64,000 nucleotides of DNA from M3 sp045133615 (lineage in GTDB: Bacteria; Bacteroidota; Bacteroidia; Bacteroidales; Muribaculaceae). How positions within the stretch are numbered: the first letter of the stretch is position 1; every line of letters begins with the position of its first letter. The translations under genes were made by a program, and so were the position numbers. The notes under the pieces are model-generated. The model had not been told where the DNA came from. It saw only the letters and a list, made by a program, of their open reading frames with translations, and did not search any database. Positions 17,625-26,323 of this stretch are shown piece by piece. The stretch spans positions 1 through 64,000 of the forward strand of contig JBGUUQ010000103.1 of NCBI GenBank assembly GCA_045133615.1, read 5' to 3'.

Positions 17625-18377
17625 ATGAAAATAGCACTTATAGGATATGGAAAGATGGGCAAGACTATCGAGAAGATTGCTCTTGACCGCGGACATGAGA
17701 TAGTTTCAATCATTGATATTGATAATCAGCAGGATTTTGACAGCGATGCTTTTCGCTCGGCTGATGTGGCAATAGAATTTACAACTCCCGCCACGGCAGT
17801 GGATAATTATTACAAAGCTTTTGCACAGGGAGTGCCGGTGGTTTCAGGCAGTACGGGATGGACAGCTCGTATGCCGGAGATAAAGGCTGTTTGTGATAAG
17901 GGAGAGGCTACATTTTTCTGGACGTCTAATTTCAGTCTTGGTGTAAATCTGTTTTTTGCGCTTAACAAATATCTGAGTGCTTTGATGGATAATTTCGAGA
18001 ATTATCGTCCGGAAATGAAGGAGATACATCATATTCACAAACTTGACCATCCGAGTGGAACAGCCATTACTCTTGCCGAGGGTCTTATCGGAAATGTGGC
18101 TCGTCTTGATGCATGGACGGAGGAAAATGCGTCTGATTCGCAGTTGCTGATAAAGCATGAGCGAGAGGGTGAAGTGCCGGGTACTCATATTATTTCATGG
18201 GATTCGGAGGTGGATACTATTACGATAGAACATAAGGCAAAGAGTCGCCAAGGCTTTGCGTTAGGAGCTGTCGTAGCAGCCGAGTGGGTGAAAAATCAGA
18301 AGGGATTCCTTACAATGGACCAGATGATGCATGGCATCATTCGCGATTCGCACTTGCTCGACATAACTAATAAGTAG
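17625..18377 (+). CDS. dapB: 4-hydroxy-tetrahydrodipicolinate reductase
   Basis: 250 residues from the ATG at 17625 (MKIALIGYGKMG); the 18 codons upstream in frame are not conserved in character. DapB reduces the dipicolinate intermediate of lysine and diaminopimelate synthesis with NAD(P)H. The dinucleotide site GYGKMG is at 7-12 and the substrate signature with EIHH, K139, D141 and PSGTA lies at 133-147. It supplies meso-DAP for the MurE step encoded 6.5 kb downstream. It is followed 20 bp later by lepB. Confidence 0.95.
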   Translation: MKIALIGYGKMGKTIEKIALDRGHEIVSIIDIDNQQDFDSDAFRSADVAIEFTTPATAVDNYYKAFAQGVPVVSGSTGWTARMPEIKAVCDKGEATFFWTSNFSLGVNLFFALNKYLSALMDNFENYRPEMKEIHHIHKLDHPSGTAITLAEGLIGNVARLDAWTEENASDSQLLIKHEREGEVPGTHIISWDSEVDTITIEHKAKSRQGFALGAVVAAEWVKNQKGFLTMDQMMHGIIRDSHLLDITNK

Positions 18378-18397
18378 AAAACAATAAATACCCGAAG

Positions 18398-19858
18398 ATG
18401 GATAACAACAACGATAAAAAGCCAACGTTTGCCGAAGATTTTCGCCGACGTATTTCTGAAGTACGCCCTACAAGATGGATAAGATTTGCCGTAGTATCGC
18501 TTATATTTTTTGCGTGGGTGGCATGGCTCGGTAATTGGTGGGTATCGCTATGGATAATTCTGTTGTTTGACGTTTATATTACCGGTTACATACCTTTCAC
18601 ATGGTGGAAGCAGAGTAAAAACAAGTCGGTGAAAAGCGTAATGAGTTGGGTAGATGCTATAGTCTACGCATTGATATTGGTGTATTTTGTATTTGCCTTT
18701 GTAGGTCAGAATTACCAAATTCCTTCATCGTCGCTTGAAAAGACACTTCTAACCGGAGATTATCTTTGGGTTAACAAGATGGCATACGGACCGCGTGTGC
18801 CGATGACTCCGATACATTTTCCACTTGTTCAGAATACACTTCCTATAGTGAATACCAAGAGCTACATAGAGACTCCTCAATGGGAATATCACAGATTGAA
18901 GGGTTTTGGAAATGTGGAACGCGGAGATATTGTGGTATTCAATTTTCCTGCCGGAGATACCGTGGCACTGAAGGCTCAAAATCCTGATTATTATCACCTT
19001 GTAGAGATGTATGGCAGAAAGGTTGTCAATACGAACAAAGATGTGTTTGGCGATGTGATATATCGTCCGGTCGACCGACGGGAGAACTATGTGAAGCGAG
19101 CAGTAGGGCTTCCGGGTGATAATCTAAAGATAATGGACGGTGTGATTTATATCAACGGCGAAGCAGTTGCGCAGCCGGAAAATGTGCAATTCAATCATTT
19201 TTATCAGAAGGCAGATGCACCGTTTACGGCTGACGAGTGGGATGCTCTCGGTATTGCAGCAGATGATCGTCGTGTAGTGCCTGTGTCTCCGTCGGATTTG
19301 GAAAGTCTCAAATCGCTTGGCTTTGTCGTGAAAGATAATGGTAAAGTACCCACTATCTATAATTCTCCGCTTACACCGGCAATGGTAGAGCAGCTTAAAG
19401 CTATGCCGGGTGTGTCGGTTGTGATGCAGGAAAAGCCGACGGTACCTGAGCAGTTGTCGCTTTTCCCGTCAGGAATAGCTGACAATTGGACTCGTGCAGA
19501 TTATGGAGAACTTTGGATACCCAAGAAGGGGGAAACGATAGACCTCAATGCACATAATTGGAAAATCTACGGTCGATGCATTCGCAATTATGAGCATAAT
19601 GATGCGGAACTTCGCGGTGATACGGTCTATATAGACGGCAAGCCGGCCGATAGTTATACTTTCAAGATGGATTATTATTTCATGATGGGTGATAATCGTG
19701 ATAATTCGCTCGACTCTCGTTTCTGGGGATTTGTACCTGAGGACCATATCGTAGGCAAGCCGATGTTTGTTATCATTTCGTTTGATAAGGACAAAGGATT
19801 GTTTGACGGCGGTATAAGATGGAATCGAGTGTTTAAGGACGCTAATCCAGACAAATAA
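18398..19858 (+). CDS. lepB: Signal peptidase I
   Basis: 486 residues, long against about 325 in E. coli. Two or three hydrophobic segments (27-44, 48-66, 83-103) anchor the N-terminus. The catalytic Ser112 lies in the box PSSSL (109-113; most relatives have Met where Leu113 stands) and the general-base Lys233 in YVKRAVGLPGD. Box E, GDNRDNSLDSR, is at 431-441. A large insertion of nearly 190 residues between boxes D and E (about 242-430) is common in Bacteroidetes enzymes. It cleaves signal peptides of exported proteins at the inner membrane. wbqC follows after 8 bp. Confidence 0.93.
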   Translation: MDNNNDKKPTFAEDFRRRISEVRPTRWIRFAVVSLIFFAWVAWLGNWWVSLWIILLFDVYITGYIPFTWWKQSKNKSVKSVMSWVDAIVYALILVYFVFAFVGQNYQIPSSSLEKTLLTGDYLWVNKMAYGPRVPMTPIHFPLVQNTLPIVNTKSYIETPQWEYHRLKGFGNVERGDIVVFNFPAGDTVALKAQNPDYYHLVEMYGRKVVNTNKDVFGDVIYRPVDRRENYVKRAVGLPGDNLKIMDGVIYINGEAVAQPENVQFNHFYQKADAPFTADEWDALGIAADDRRVVPVSPSDLESLKSLGFVVKDNGKVPTIYNSPLTPAMVEQLKAMPGVSVVMQEKPTVPEQLSLFPSGIADNWTRADYGELWIPKKGETIDLNAHNWKIYGRCIRNYEHNDAELRGDTVYIDGKPADSYTFKMDYYFMMGDNRDNSLDSRFWGFVPEDHIVGKPMFVIISFDKDKGLFDGGIRWNRVFKDANPDK

Positions 19859-19866
19859 TTATTGCG

Positions 19867-20505
19867 ATGTCGTCGCCATTGGTAAGATATGCTGACAAGA
19901 CGCTTTTATTGCGTCCGGCTTACTGCGGTTCAATCGATTACTATGCTTTGATGGCTGCATACGCCAATGTGACGGTTGATTATGGAGCACGATTCAATAA
20001 ACGACTGAAGGATACTCATCGTTTTTCGATATTGGGAACGGGGGGTGTGCATGAATTGACTGCACCGCTTGAAAATGTGGCAGGAATGTCGCAAAAGCCT
20101 TGGGGAGAAATCAGATTGTCGCGTCATGGTGAATGGTGGCGTCTTCATTGGGCTGCTATCTATTCGGCATATGGGCGAACACCGTTTTTTGAGTTTTACG
20201 AGGATGATTTCAAGGAGATTTTCTCCCATCCGTCGGAAAGCCTACAGGATTTTAATATGGCAATAGATGCGGCAGTGAGGGGAATTTTGGATATTCCGGC
20301 TCCACGCACGAATGCGGTAGGGATTTCAGGCGAAGTGGTGGATTTGCGTACGGTTGATGTTCCCAAACTTTCAGCAGCAAAATATTATCAAGTATGGAGT
20401 TCCCGCCATGGGTTCACACCCCATCTGAGTGTGCTTGATTTAATATTCAATATGGGTCCTGAAGCACCTTTAATCTTACATGAAATATTGAAAGAATCGA
20501 TATAA
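19867..20505 (+). CDS. WbqC family protein
   Basis: 212 residues. It resembles the WbqC-like family, with the C-terminal LSVLDLIFNMGPEA motif and the N-terminal LLRPAYCGSIDYYALM segment where most members have the QPxYFPxxxYF pattern. Some relatives sit in O-antigen clusters, but the biochemical role is not settled. It follows lepB after 8 bp, an arrangement I know from Bacteroides. No signal peptide or membrane segment. Confidence 0.85.
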   Translation: MSSPLVRYADKTLLLRPAYCGSIDYYALMAAYANVTVDYGARFNKRLKDTHRFSILGTGGVHELTAPLENVAGMSQKPWGEIRLSRHGEWWRLHWAAIYSAYGRTPFFEFYEDDFKEIFSHPSESLQDFNMAIDAAVRGILDIPAPRTNAVGISGEVVDLRTVDVPKLSAAKYYQVWSSRHGFTPHLSVLDLIFNMGPEAPLILHEILKESI

Positions 20506-20518
20506 ATTCCTATCTTTG
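20488..20518 (+). promoter_or_regulatory. Promoter of the sirtuin gene
   Basis: TTG at 20488-20490, 20 nt, TATCTTTG at 20511-20518. The -33 element lies inside the end of wbqC. Transcription would begin near 20525, giving a leader of about 40 nt. Confidence 0.75.
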
Positions 20519-20566
20519 TTAATGGGTTGTCCGGAGGTCGGACGGCATGAATAATACAAGGATATT

Positions 20567-21259
20567 ATGGAAAATAGAAGAAAAAAATTGGTTGTGTCGA
20601 CAGGCGCCGGCATGAGTGCGGAGAGTGGAATTTCGACATTTAGAGACAGTGGCGGTCTGTGGGAGAATTATCCTGTGATGGATGTAGCAAGTCATGACGG
20701 TTTTTTAAGAAATCCGGAGCTTGTGCACCGCTTTTACAATGAGCGAAGAAAGCAACTTGTAGAAGTGCAACCTAATGCCGGACATCGCGGACTTGTGGAG
20801 TTGGAACAATGGTTTGATACATGTGTGATAACACAAAATGTGGATGATTTGCATGAACGAGCCGGCAGCAGTAGAGTTTTGCATCTTCACGGGGAGTTGA
20901 TGAAGGTTCGCTCGATGCGCGACGAAAATAAGGTGTTTACTCTTACACCACCGAATCTTGAGACAACACCGGAAACGATAATAGAGGGAGATCATGTGCG
21001 TCCTCACATAGTATTTTTTCAGGAGGCTGTTCCGATGATAGAGCCGGCAATAGAGTGTGTGCAAGAGGCTGATATATATGTTGTTATAGGGACATCTCTT
21101 GTGGTGTATCCGGCAGCCGGATTGATGCATTATTTGCGTCCCGGAACGGAGGTTTACTATATCGATCCAAATCCGGCAGAGGTGCCGTCGTGGGTGAATG
21201 TAATGAAGATGGGGGCATCAGAGGGAGTGGCACGATTGATAGAGATTTTACACGGATAG
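20567..21259 (+). CDS. Sir2 family NAD-dependent protein deacylase without zinc-binding cysteines
   Basis: 230 residues. Sirtuins remove acyl groups from lysine using NAD. The NAD site GAGMSAESGISTFRD is at 13-27, QNVDD at 90-94 and the catalytic His at 108 (LHLHGE). Tyr57 and Arg60 (FYNERRKQL) match the class III pair that favours succinyl and malonyl groups, as in E. coli CobB. The four zinc-binding cysteines expected after HGE are absent: only two cysteines exist in the whole protein (86 and one near 166), neither in that place. The zinc module region (111-140) is short. It has its own promoter and ends before the dcw leader. Confidence 0.9.
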   Translation: MENRRKKLVVSTGAGMSAESGISTFRDSGGLWENYPVMDVASHDGFLRNPELVHRFYNERRKQLVEVQPNAGHRGLVELEQWFDTCVITQNVDDLHERAGSSRVLHLHGELMKVRSMRDENKVFTLTPPNLETTPETIIEGDHVRPHIVFFQEAVPMIEPAIECVQEADIYVVIGTSLVVYPAAGLMHYLRPGTEVYYIDPNPAEVPSWVNVMKMGASEGVARLIEILHG

Positions 21260-21404
21260 TTTACATTTGCAAATCAACGGAATAGCAAACAAAAAGTCGC
21301 TGAAAACCGCTCATAAAGCGGGAGTTGGCGAGAGGGTAAGTTTTGTTATAAATTTTTCTGAAAAAAATAGCAATTTAGTTATGTAAATTTTGAGGGATAT
21401 TTGC

Positions 21405-21433
21405 TAACTTTACAACGTGTAATATATTACACG
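21405..21433 (+). promoter_or_regulatory. Probable dcw promoter with an 18-bp perfect palindrome
   Basis: TAACTTTA at 21405-21412 is a -7-like box (one base from TAnnTTTG). Directly after it, CGTGTAATATATTACACG at 21416-21433 is a perfect 18-bp palindrome centred where transcription should start. It may be an operator for a dimeric repressor, or a 5' hairpin of the mRNA. The mraZ gene that normally heads and controls this cluster is not present here. The rest of 21260-21404 shows nothing else I can name. Confidence 0.55.
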
Positions 21434-21455
21434 CCCAAAAACGGCATATCCCATT

Positions 21456-22364
21456 ATGACAGAAGAAGTTTATCATATCCCCGCACTGCTTGAGGAGTGT
21501 ATGGACGGCCTATCGATAGAGCCGTCGGGAACGTATGTTGACGCTACATTCGGTGGGGGCGGACATTCCCGTGCCATCATAGAGCGTCTCGGCGACGACG
21601 GACATCTGTATTCTTTCGATCAAGATGAGGATGCTATGAGAAATGCCATCGATGACCGGAGGTTTACGTTTGTACACAGTAATTTCCGCTATTTGAGCAA
21701 TTTTATGCGATATTACGGCGTAGAGGAGGTGGATGGCATATTGGCCGACCTCGGAGTGTCGTTTCATCATTTCGATGACAAAGAGCGCGGTTTTTCGTTC
21801 AGATGGGAGGGAGCATTGGATATGCGTATGAATCGCAAGGCGACACGTACGGCGGCTTGGATTCTTGCCAACTACACAGAGGAGCAGATTGCCGATGTGC
21901 TATATCTGTACGGAGAATTGCGTGTGGCTCGAAAGATTGCTTCTGCAATAGTGAAAGCACGAAGTGACAGCGAAATTGATACAGTGGAACGATTGCTCGA
22001 AGTAATCAAGCCGTATATCAATCCCAAACAGGAGAAGAAGGAATTGGCACAAGTGTTTCAGGCATTGCGCATAGAGGTGAACGATGAAATAGGGGCGTTG
22101 CGAAATTTGCTCGAACAGTCGCTGAAAGTGTTGAAGCCGGGAGGAAATTTGGTAATCATCACTTATCATTCTCTTGAAGATAGGTTGGTAAAGAATTTTA
22201 TGCGCACCGGAAATCTTAACGGAGATGAGGCAAAGGACTTTTTCGGTCGCAATCTGTCGCCGTTGAAGTTGGTCAACAGCAAGCCTATAGTACCAAGCGA
22301 CGAAGAGGTGGCACGTAATCCGCGTTCTCGCAGCGCAAAGTTACGCATAGCAAAGAAGTTGTAG
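21456..22364 (+). CDS. rsmH: 16S rRNA (cytosine(1402)-N(4))-methyltransferase
   Basis: 302 residues, normal length. The SAM site DATFGGGGHSRAI (29-41) and the C-terminal NPRSRSAKLR motif are diagnostic for RsmH (MraW), which methylates C1402 of 16S rRNA. In most bacteria it is the first or second gene of the dcw cluster. Here it is first; ftsL starts 22 bp downstream. The palindrome upstream probably governs the whole cluster. Confidence 0.97.
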   Translation: MTEEVYHIPALLEECMDGLSIEPSGTYVDATFGGGGHSRAIIERLGDDGHLYSFDQDEDAMRNAIDDRRFTFVHSNFRYLSNFMRYYGVEEVDGILADLGVSFHHFDDKERGFSFRWEGALDMRMNRKATRTAAWILANYTEEQIADVLYLYGELRVARKIASAIVKARSDSEIDTVERLLEVIKPYINPKQEKKELAQVFQALRIEVNDEIGALRNLLEQSLKVLKPGGNLVIITYHSLEDRLVKNFMRTGNLNGDEAKDFFGRNLSPLKLVNSKPIVPSDEEVARNPRSRSAKLRIAKKL

Positions 22365-22386
22365 AAGTAAAAAAATCAATATTGTC

Positions 22387-22746
22387 ATGGCAAAGGAAAA
22401 GACACAGGAAAAAGAAAAATCGCAAAAGCGTGATTCGCTTTTGCTATCGGCACTTCGCGGCAAATTGCTGTCGAGCGATTTTCTTTTTCGTAATGCCGGA
22501 TATATATTGCTTGTCGTGGCGATGATATTGATGTATATAACGAACCGATATGAGTGTCTGACTTGCATGGAGGATATACGCCGTCTTAACCGCGAACTTG
22601 AAATCGTGGAAACGGAGCGAGTGAGAGTTCGCAGCATGTATATGAGCCGCATACGCGAATCGTCGATGCAGCAACTTGTAGATACGATGCATCTGAATCT
22701 TAAAGTACAGGATTGTCCACCATATAAAATCACAATTGAACGATGA
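22387..22746 (+). CDS. ftsL: FtsL-like cell division protein
   Basis: 119 residues: a charged cytoplasmic tail of about 35 residues, one membrane segment (37-52), then a heptad-rich periplasmic helix (about 57-95) suited to a coiled coil. Sequence similarity to E. coli FtsL is low, as usual; identification rests on topology and on the place between rsmH and ftsI. FtsL links FtsQ and FtsB-like partners to FtsI and FtsW at the septum. Its last four bases overlap the ftsI start (22743-22746). Confidence 0.85.
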   Translation: MAKEKTQEKEKSQKRDSLLLSALRGKLLSSDFLFRNAGYILLVVAMILMYITNRYECLTCMEDIRRLNRELEIVETERVRVRSMYMSRIRESSMQQLVDTMHLNLKVQDCPPYKITIER

Positions 22747-24824
22747 AAAAGGCCAATAAGCGACTGATATTATTCCGCTACTCGATTATCATAGTGTTCA
22801 TATTGTTGTTTGCGGGAGCTATCATTTATAAAATATTTGATACGACTGTTATTTCGGCTGAAAAATGGAATGAAAAGGCTGAGAGAGAATTGTCGCGTAT
22901 AGATACGATAGCCCCTGAACGTGGAGATATTCTTGCGGCAAACGGGAGTATTCTGGCTACGAATCTGAGGTATTATCATATTCGTATGGACTACCGAAGC
23001 GAGAAGTTTATGGCAGATACCCTCCGTCGCTATGCAGATGCTTTGGGCGATTCGATGCATAAGTATTTCGGACGTCGTTCGAGCAAGGAGTGGACAGAGA
23101 AGCTGTTGAAGCCGCTTGAGATAGACAAAAAGAAGCGACCGCGCAATTATACTCTGTTGAAAAATATTTCGTATGCCGATGTGGTGCGTCTGCGTACGTT
23201 TCCGTTTTTTAAGATTAAAAATTCCAATCGTAACGGATTGGTAGTGGAAACGAGTGTGAGACGTGTAAACCCTTACGGTGACATGGCTCGCAGAAGTATA
23301 GGTCGCGTAGGGGAGTTGAGCAATGGAGAAAAGCATGGGGTTTCGGGGCTTGAAAAGGCTTTGGACTCGTTGCTTTACGGTCAGCCCGGCGTGGCAAAGA
23401 AGGTGCCTCTGACCAAGGATATTGTGAATTGGACCGATATACCTCCGGTGAATGGATATAATATCAAGACTACGATTGACATCAATATGCAGGATATCGT
23501 GGAGAATGAACTTAACGAGATTCTTGAATATTGCAATGCCGATTGGGGTGTAGCGGTATTGATGGAGGTGGCAACAGGAGATATAAAGGCTATTTCCAAT
23601 CTTGAACGTCCGGAAGGGGGCGGTGATTTTATCGAAGGGATGAATCGTGCCGTGTTGGGATTTGAACCTGGTTCGGTGGTAAAAACGCTTTCGATGATGA
23701 TTGCTGTCGAAGATGGTCTTGTAAGGAATATGGATTCGGTGTTGACCATCGGGCGTAATTTTCCATACGCCGGCGGTCGACCTATTACGGACTCACACTT
23801 TAATGCAACACTGAAGGTGAAGGAGGTGATAGAGCAGTCGTCGAATATCGGAATGGCACGTATAATTACTAAATATTACGGCTCGAATCCCGGAGCGTTT
23901 TATTCTCGATTGAAACGACTCGGATTTCTTGAACCGATGCATACGGGTATTGCCGGTGAGCGCGTGCCTCGAATAGACTCAGTCCCATCCAACAGAGGCG
24001 GACAGATTTCGCTGTCGAGAATGTGTTACGGATACTCTACGGAGATACCGCCATTGTCAACTCTTGCGATATATAATGCCATAGCAAATGATGGCAGATA
24101 TGTGCGCCCACGTCTGTTTAAAGAGTTGATAGCCGAAGGGGTGGATTCGGTGTTGCCGGTCACTTATATCCGAGACAGAGCGTGCAGCTCGAAGACAGCG
24201 GAAATAATGCGCGATATGCTCAAAGCTGTAGTATGGGGCGATCACGGGACCGGACGACGTCTACGCGATGAACGAGTGCCAATAGCCGGAAAGACTGGAA
24301 CGTGCTATATGATTGAAAACGGAGGCTACAATACGTCGAAGAAACGATTGGCTTTTTGTGGCTTTTTCCCTGCCGACAAGCCATTGTATTCATGTATAGT
24401 GCTGACGGCAAATCCAAAGCAAAATGCATTTGGCGCGGGTAGCACAAGTGGCATGGTGCTGAAAAATATTGCGCTGAAAATGTATTCGCGCGGTATGCTT
24501 GGCAATCATTCGGATTATAAATCGGAACCTCAAAGCAAAGAGAATGTTCCTACGCTATATGCGTCGTCGAACGCTGAACGGTATAAAAAGGTTAAGTCGA
24601 ATCTCGGACTTTCGCGCATCATAAGATTTGATGCGCCGGCAGATACATTGAACGGCGGAGTGCCTAAGGTGATAGGTCTCGGACTTCGCGATGCCGTGGC
24701 TCGAATGGAATCGGCGGGAATCAATGTGTCGTTCAACGGGTCGGGATATGTGATAGCACAATCTCTGACACCCGGAGCTGCTTACCGTCAAGGAGATAAA
24801 GTGATGCTGACTCTCATAGAATAA
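22743..24824 (+). CDS. ftsI: Peptidoglycan transpeptidase FtsI (class B PBP) with a PASTA domain
   Basis: 693 residues. One N-terminal membrane anchor (about 10-30), then the dimerisation domain starting with APERGDILAANG (57-68), and the transpeptidase domain with S311-V-V-K314, S366-S-N368 and K517-T-G519. These are the three penicillin-binding motifs. The last 60 residues look like a PASTA domain (PKVIGLGLRDAVARMESAGI). It cross-links septal peptidoglycan in the periplasm, driven by FtsW. murE begins 11 bp later. Confidence 0.95.
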   Translation: MKKANKRLILFRYSIIIVFILLFAGAIIYKIFDTTVISAEKWNEKAERELSRIDTIAPERGDILAANGSILATNLRYYHIRMDYRSEKFMADTLRRYADALGDSMHKYFGRRSSKEWTEKLLKPLEIDKKKRPRNYTLLKNISYADVVRLRTFPFFKIKNSNRNGLVVETSVRRVNPYGDMARRSIGRVGELSNGEKHGVSGLEKALDSLLYGQPGVAKKVPLTKDIVNWTDIPPVNGYNIKTTIDINMQDIVENELNEILEYCNADWGVAVLMEVATGDIKAISNLERPEGGGDFIEGMNRAVLGFEPGSVVKTLSMMIAVEDGLVRNMDSVLTIGRNFPYAGGRPITDSHFNATLKVKEVIEQSSNIGMARIITKYYGSNPGAFYSRLKRLGFLEPMHTGIAGERVPRIDSVPSNRGGQISLSRMCYGYSTEIPPLSTLAIYNAIANDGRYVRPRLFKELIAEGVDSVLPVTYIRDRACSSKTAEIMRDMLKAVVWGDHGTGRRLRDERVPIAGKTGTCYMIENGGYNTSKKRLAFCGFFPADKPLYSCIVLTANPKQNAFGAGSTSGMVLKNIALKMYSRGMLGNHSDYKSEPQSKENVPTLYASSNAERYKKVKSNLGLSRIIRFDAPADTLNGGVPKVIGLGLRDAVARMESAGINVSFNGSGYVIAQSLTPGAAYRQGDKVMLTLIE

Positions 24825-24835
24825 TTCGTATCGAT

Positions 24836-26296
24836 ATGAAGAAACAACTTTCGCAATTACTTTCGGCAATTAAGGTCGAAGAAATCATAGGATTATCGGA
24901 TAGAACGATAACGTCGCTTGAAAGCGATTCACGCAAGGTGCAAACCGGCTCGATGTTTGTGGCTGTCAGAGGCGTGAATGTAGACGGGCACTCTTTTATT
25001 CCGTTGTTGCAGTACAGCGGAGTGGCTGCCATTGTGTGTGAGGAATTTCCCGATGTGATAGAGCGTTCGATTACATACATAAAGGTGCATAACACGGCTG
25101 TTGCATTGGGACAACTTGCGTCGGAATGGTGGGATAATCCTTCGCGTAAGTTGAAGCTTGTGGGTGTGACCGGTACAAACGGAAAGACTACGACCGCCAC
25201 GCTTATCTATGAGATGGCTCGATTGATGGGTTTTAAAGCGGGATTGCTTTCGACTGTGTGCAATTATATCGATACAGAGGCAGTGCCTGCCACTCAGACA
25301 ACCCCCGACCCACTCACGCTTAATGAATTGCTTGCGCGGATGGTGAGTGTAGGATGCAGCTATGCGGCGATGGAGGTAAGTTCACACGCGGCTCATCAAC
25401 ATCGTATTGCCGGATTGGAATTTGCGGGTGGTGTTTTCTCGAATCTGACTCGCGACCATTTGGACTATCATAAGACGGTAGATGCTTATTTACAGGCAAA
25501 AAAATCGTTTTTCGACGGGTTGACATCGTTGGCTTTTGCGTTGACGAACATCGATGACCGTTCGGGAGAGGTAATGCTTCAAAATACGTCGGCAAAAAAA
25601 TGCGGCTATTCGCTTCGTACGCAAGCCGATTTTATGGGGCGTGTGCTTGAAAGCCGATTGGATGGTACGTTGATGACGTTTAATTCCCAAGAGGTGGAGG
25701 TGCAATTCACCGGATTGTTCAATGCATATAATCTGCTTGCCGTGTATGGCGCTTCGATTCTTTTAGGATGGGATAAGGAGCAGGTGCTTATAAATATGAG
25801 CCGATTGGTACCGGTAGCCGGTCGATTCCAAGCATTCCATTCTCCTACGGGAGCCACGGCTATCGTGGACTATGCCCATACTCCTGATGCGGTAATCAAT
25901 GTGTTGAATGCCATTCGTGAGATAGTAGGGAATAAAGGCTCTATCATAACGGTGGTGGGTGCCGGCGGCAATCGTGACAAGGGCAAGCGTCCCATTATGG
26001 CCAAAGAGGCAGCTTTGCGTAGTGACCGATTGATACTAACGTCGGATAATCCTCGCAATGAGGAACCTGCCGACATACTCCGCGATATGGAGGCTGGATT
26101 GGACAGCGAGGCTCGCAAAAAGACTCTGAGCATAGCGGACCGTCGTGAAGCAATTCGCACAGCGGCAGCTCTTGCACAGCCAGGCGATGTGATACTTATC
26201 GCCGGCAAGGGTCATGAGGACTATCAGGAAATTAAAGGGGTGAAACATCATTTTGATGATCGCGAGGTGGTGAAAGAGGTGTTTGCCGCTCAGTAA
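24836..26296 (+). CDS. murE: UDP-MurNAc-tripeptide synthetase (meso-DAP adding)
   Basis: 486 residues. The ATP site VTGTNGKTTT is at 111-120, and the DNPR signature (from about residue 404, DNPRNEEP) that selects meso-diaminopimelate over lysine is present. The enzyme adds DAP to UDP-MurNAc-L-Ala-D-Glu in the cytoplasm. The Mur ligase three-domain order is complete, ending with the H-E-D-Y-Q motif (KGHEDYQEI). It agrees with dapB upstream. mraY begins 27 bp later. No murF follows; that gene must lie elsewhere. Confidence 0.97.
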   Translation: MKKQLSQLLSAIKVEEIIGLSDRTITSLESDSRKVQTGSMFVAVRGVNVDGHSFIPLLQYSGVAAIVCEEFPDVIERSITYIKVHNTAVALGQLASEWWDNPSRKLKLVGVTGTNGKTTTATLIYEMARLMGFKAGLLSTVCNYIDTEAVPATQTTPDPLTLNELLARMVSVGCSYAAMEVSSHAAHQHRIAGLEFAGGVFSNLTRDHLDYHKTVDAYLQAKKSFFDGLTSLAFALTNIDDRSGEVMLQNTSAKKCGYSLRTQADFMGRVLESRLDGTLMTFNSQEVEVQFTGLFNAYNLLAVYGASILLGWDKEQVLINMSRLVPVAGRFQAFHSPTGATAIVDYAHTPDAVINVLNAIREIVGNKGSIITVVGAGGNRDKGKRPIMAKEAALRSDRLILTSDNPRNEEPADILRDMEAGLDSEARKKTLSIADRREAIRTAAALAQPGDVILIAGKGHEDYQEIKGVKHHFDDREVVKEVFAAQ

Positions 26297-26323
26297 TAAA
26301 CGGAATTATCACAGACTTGTAAG

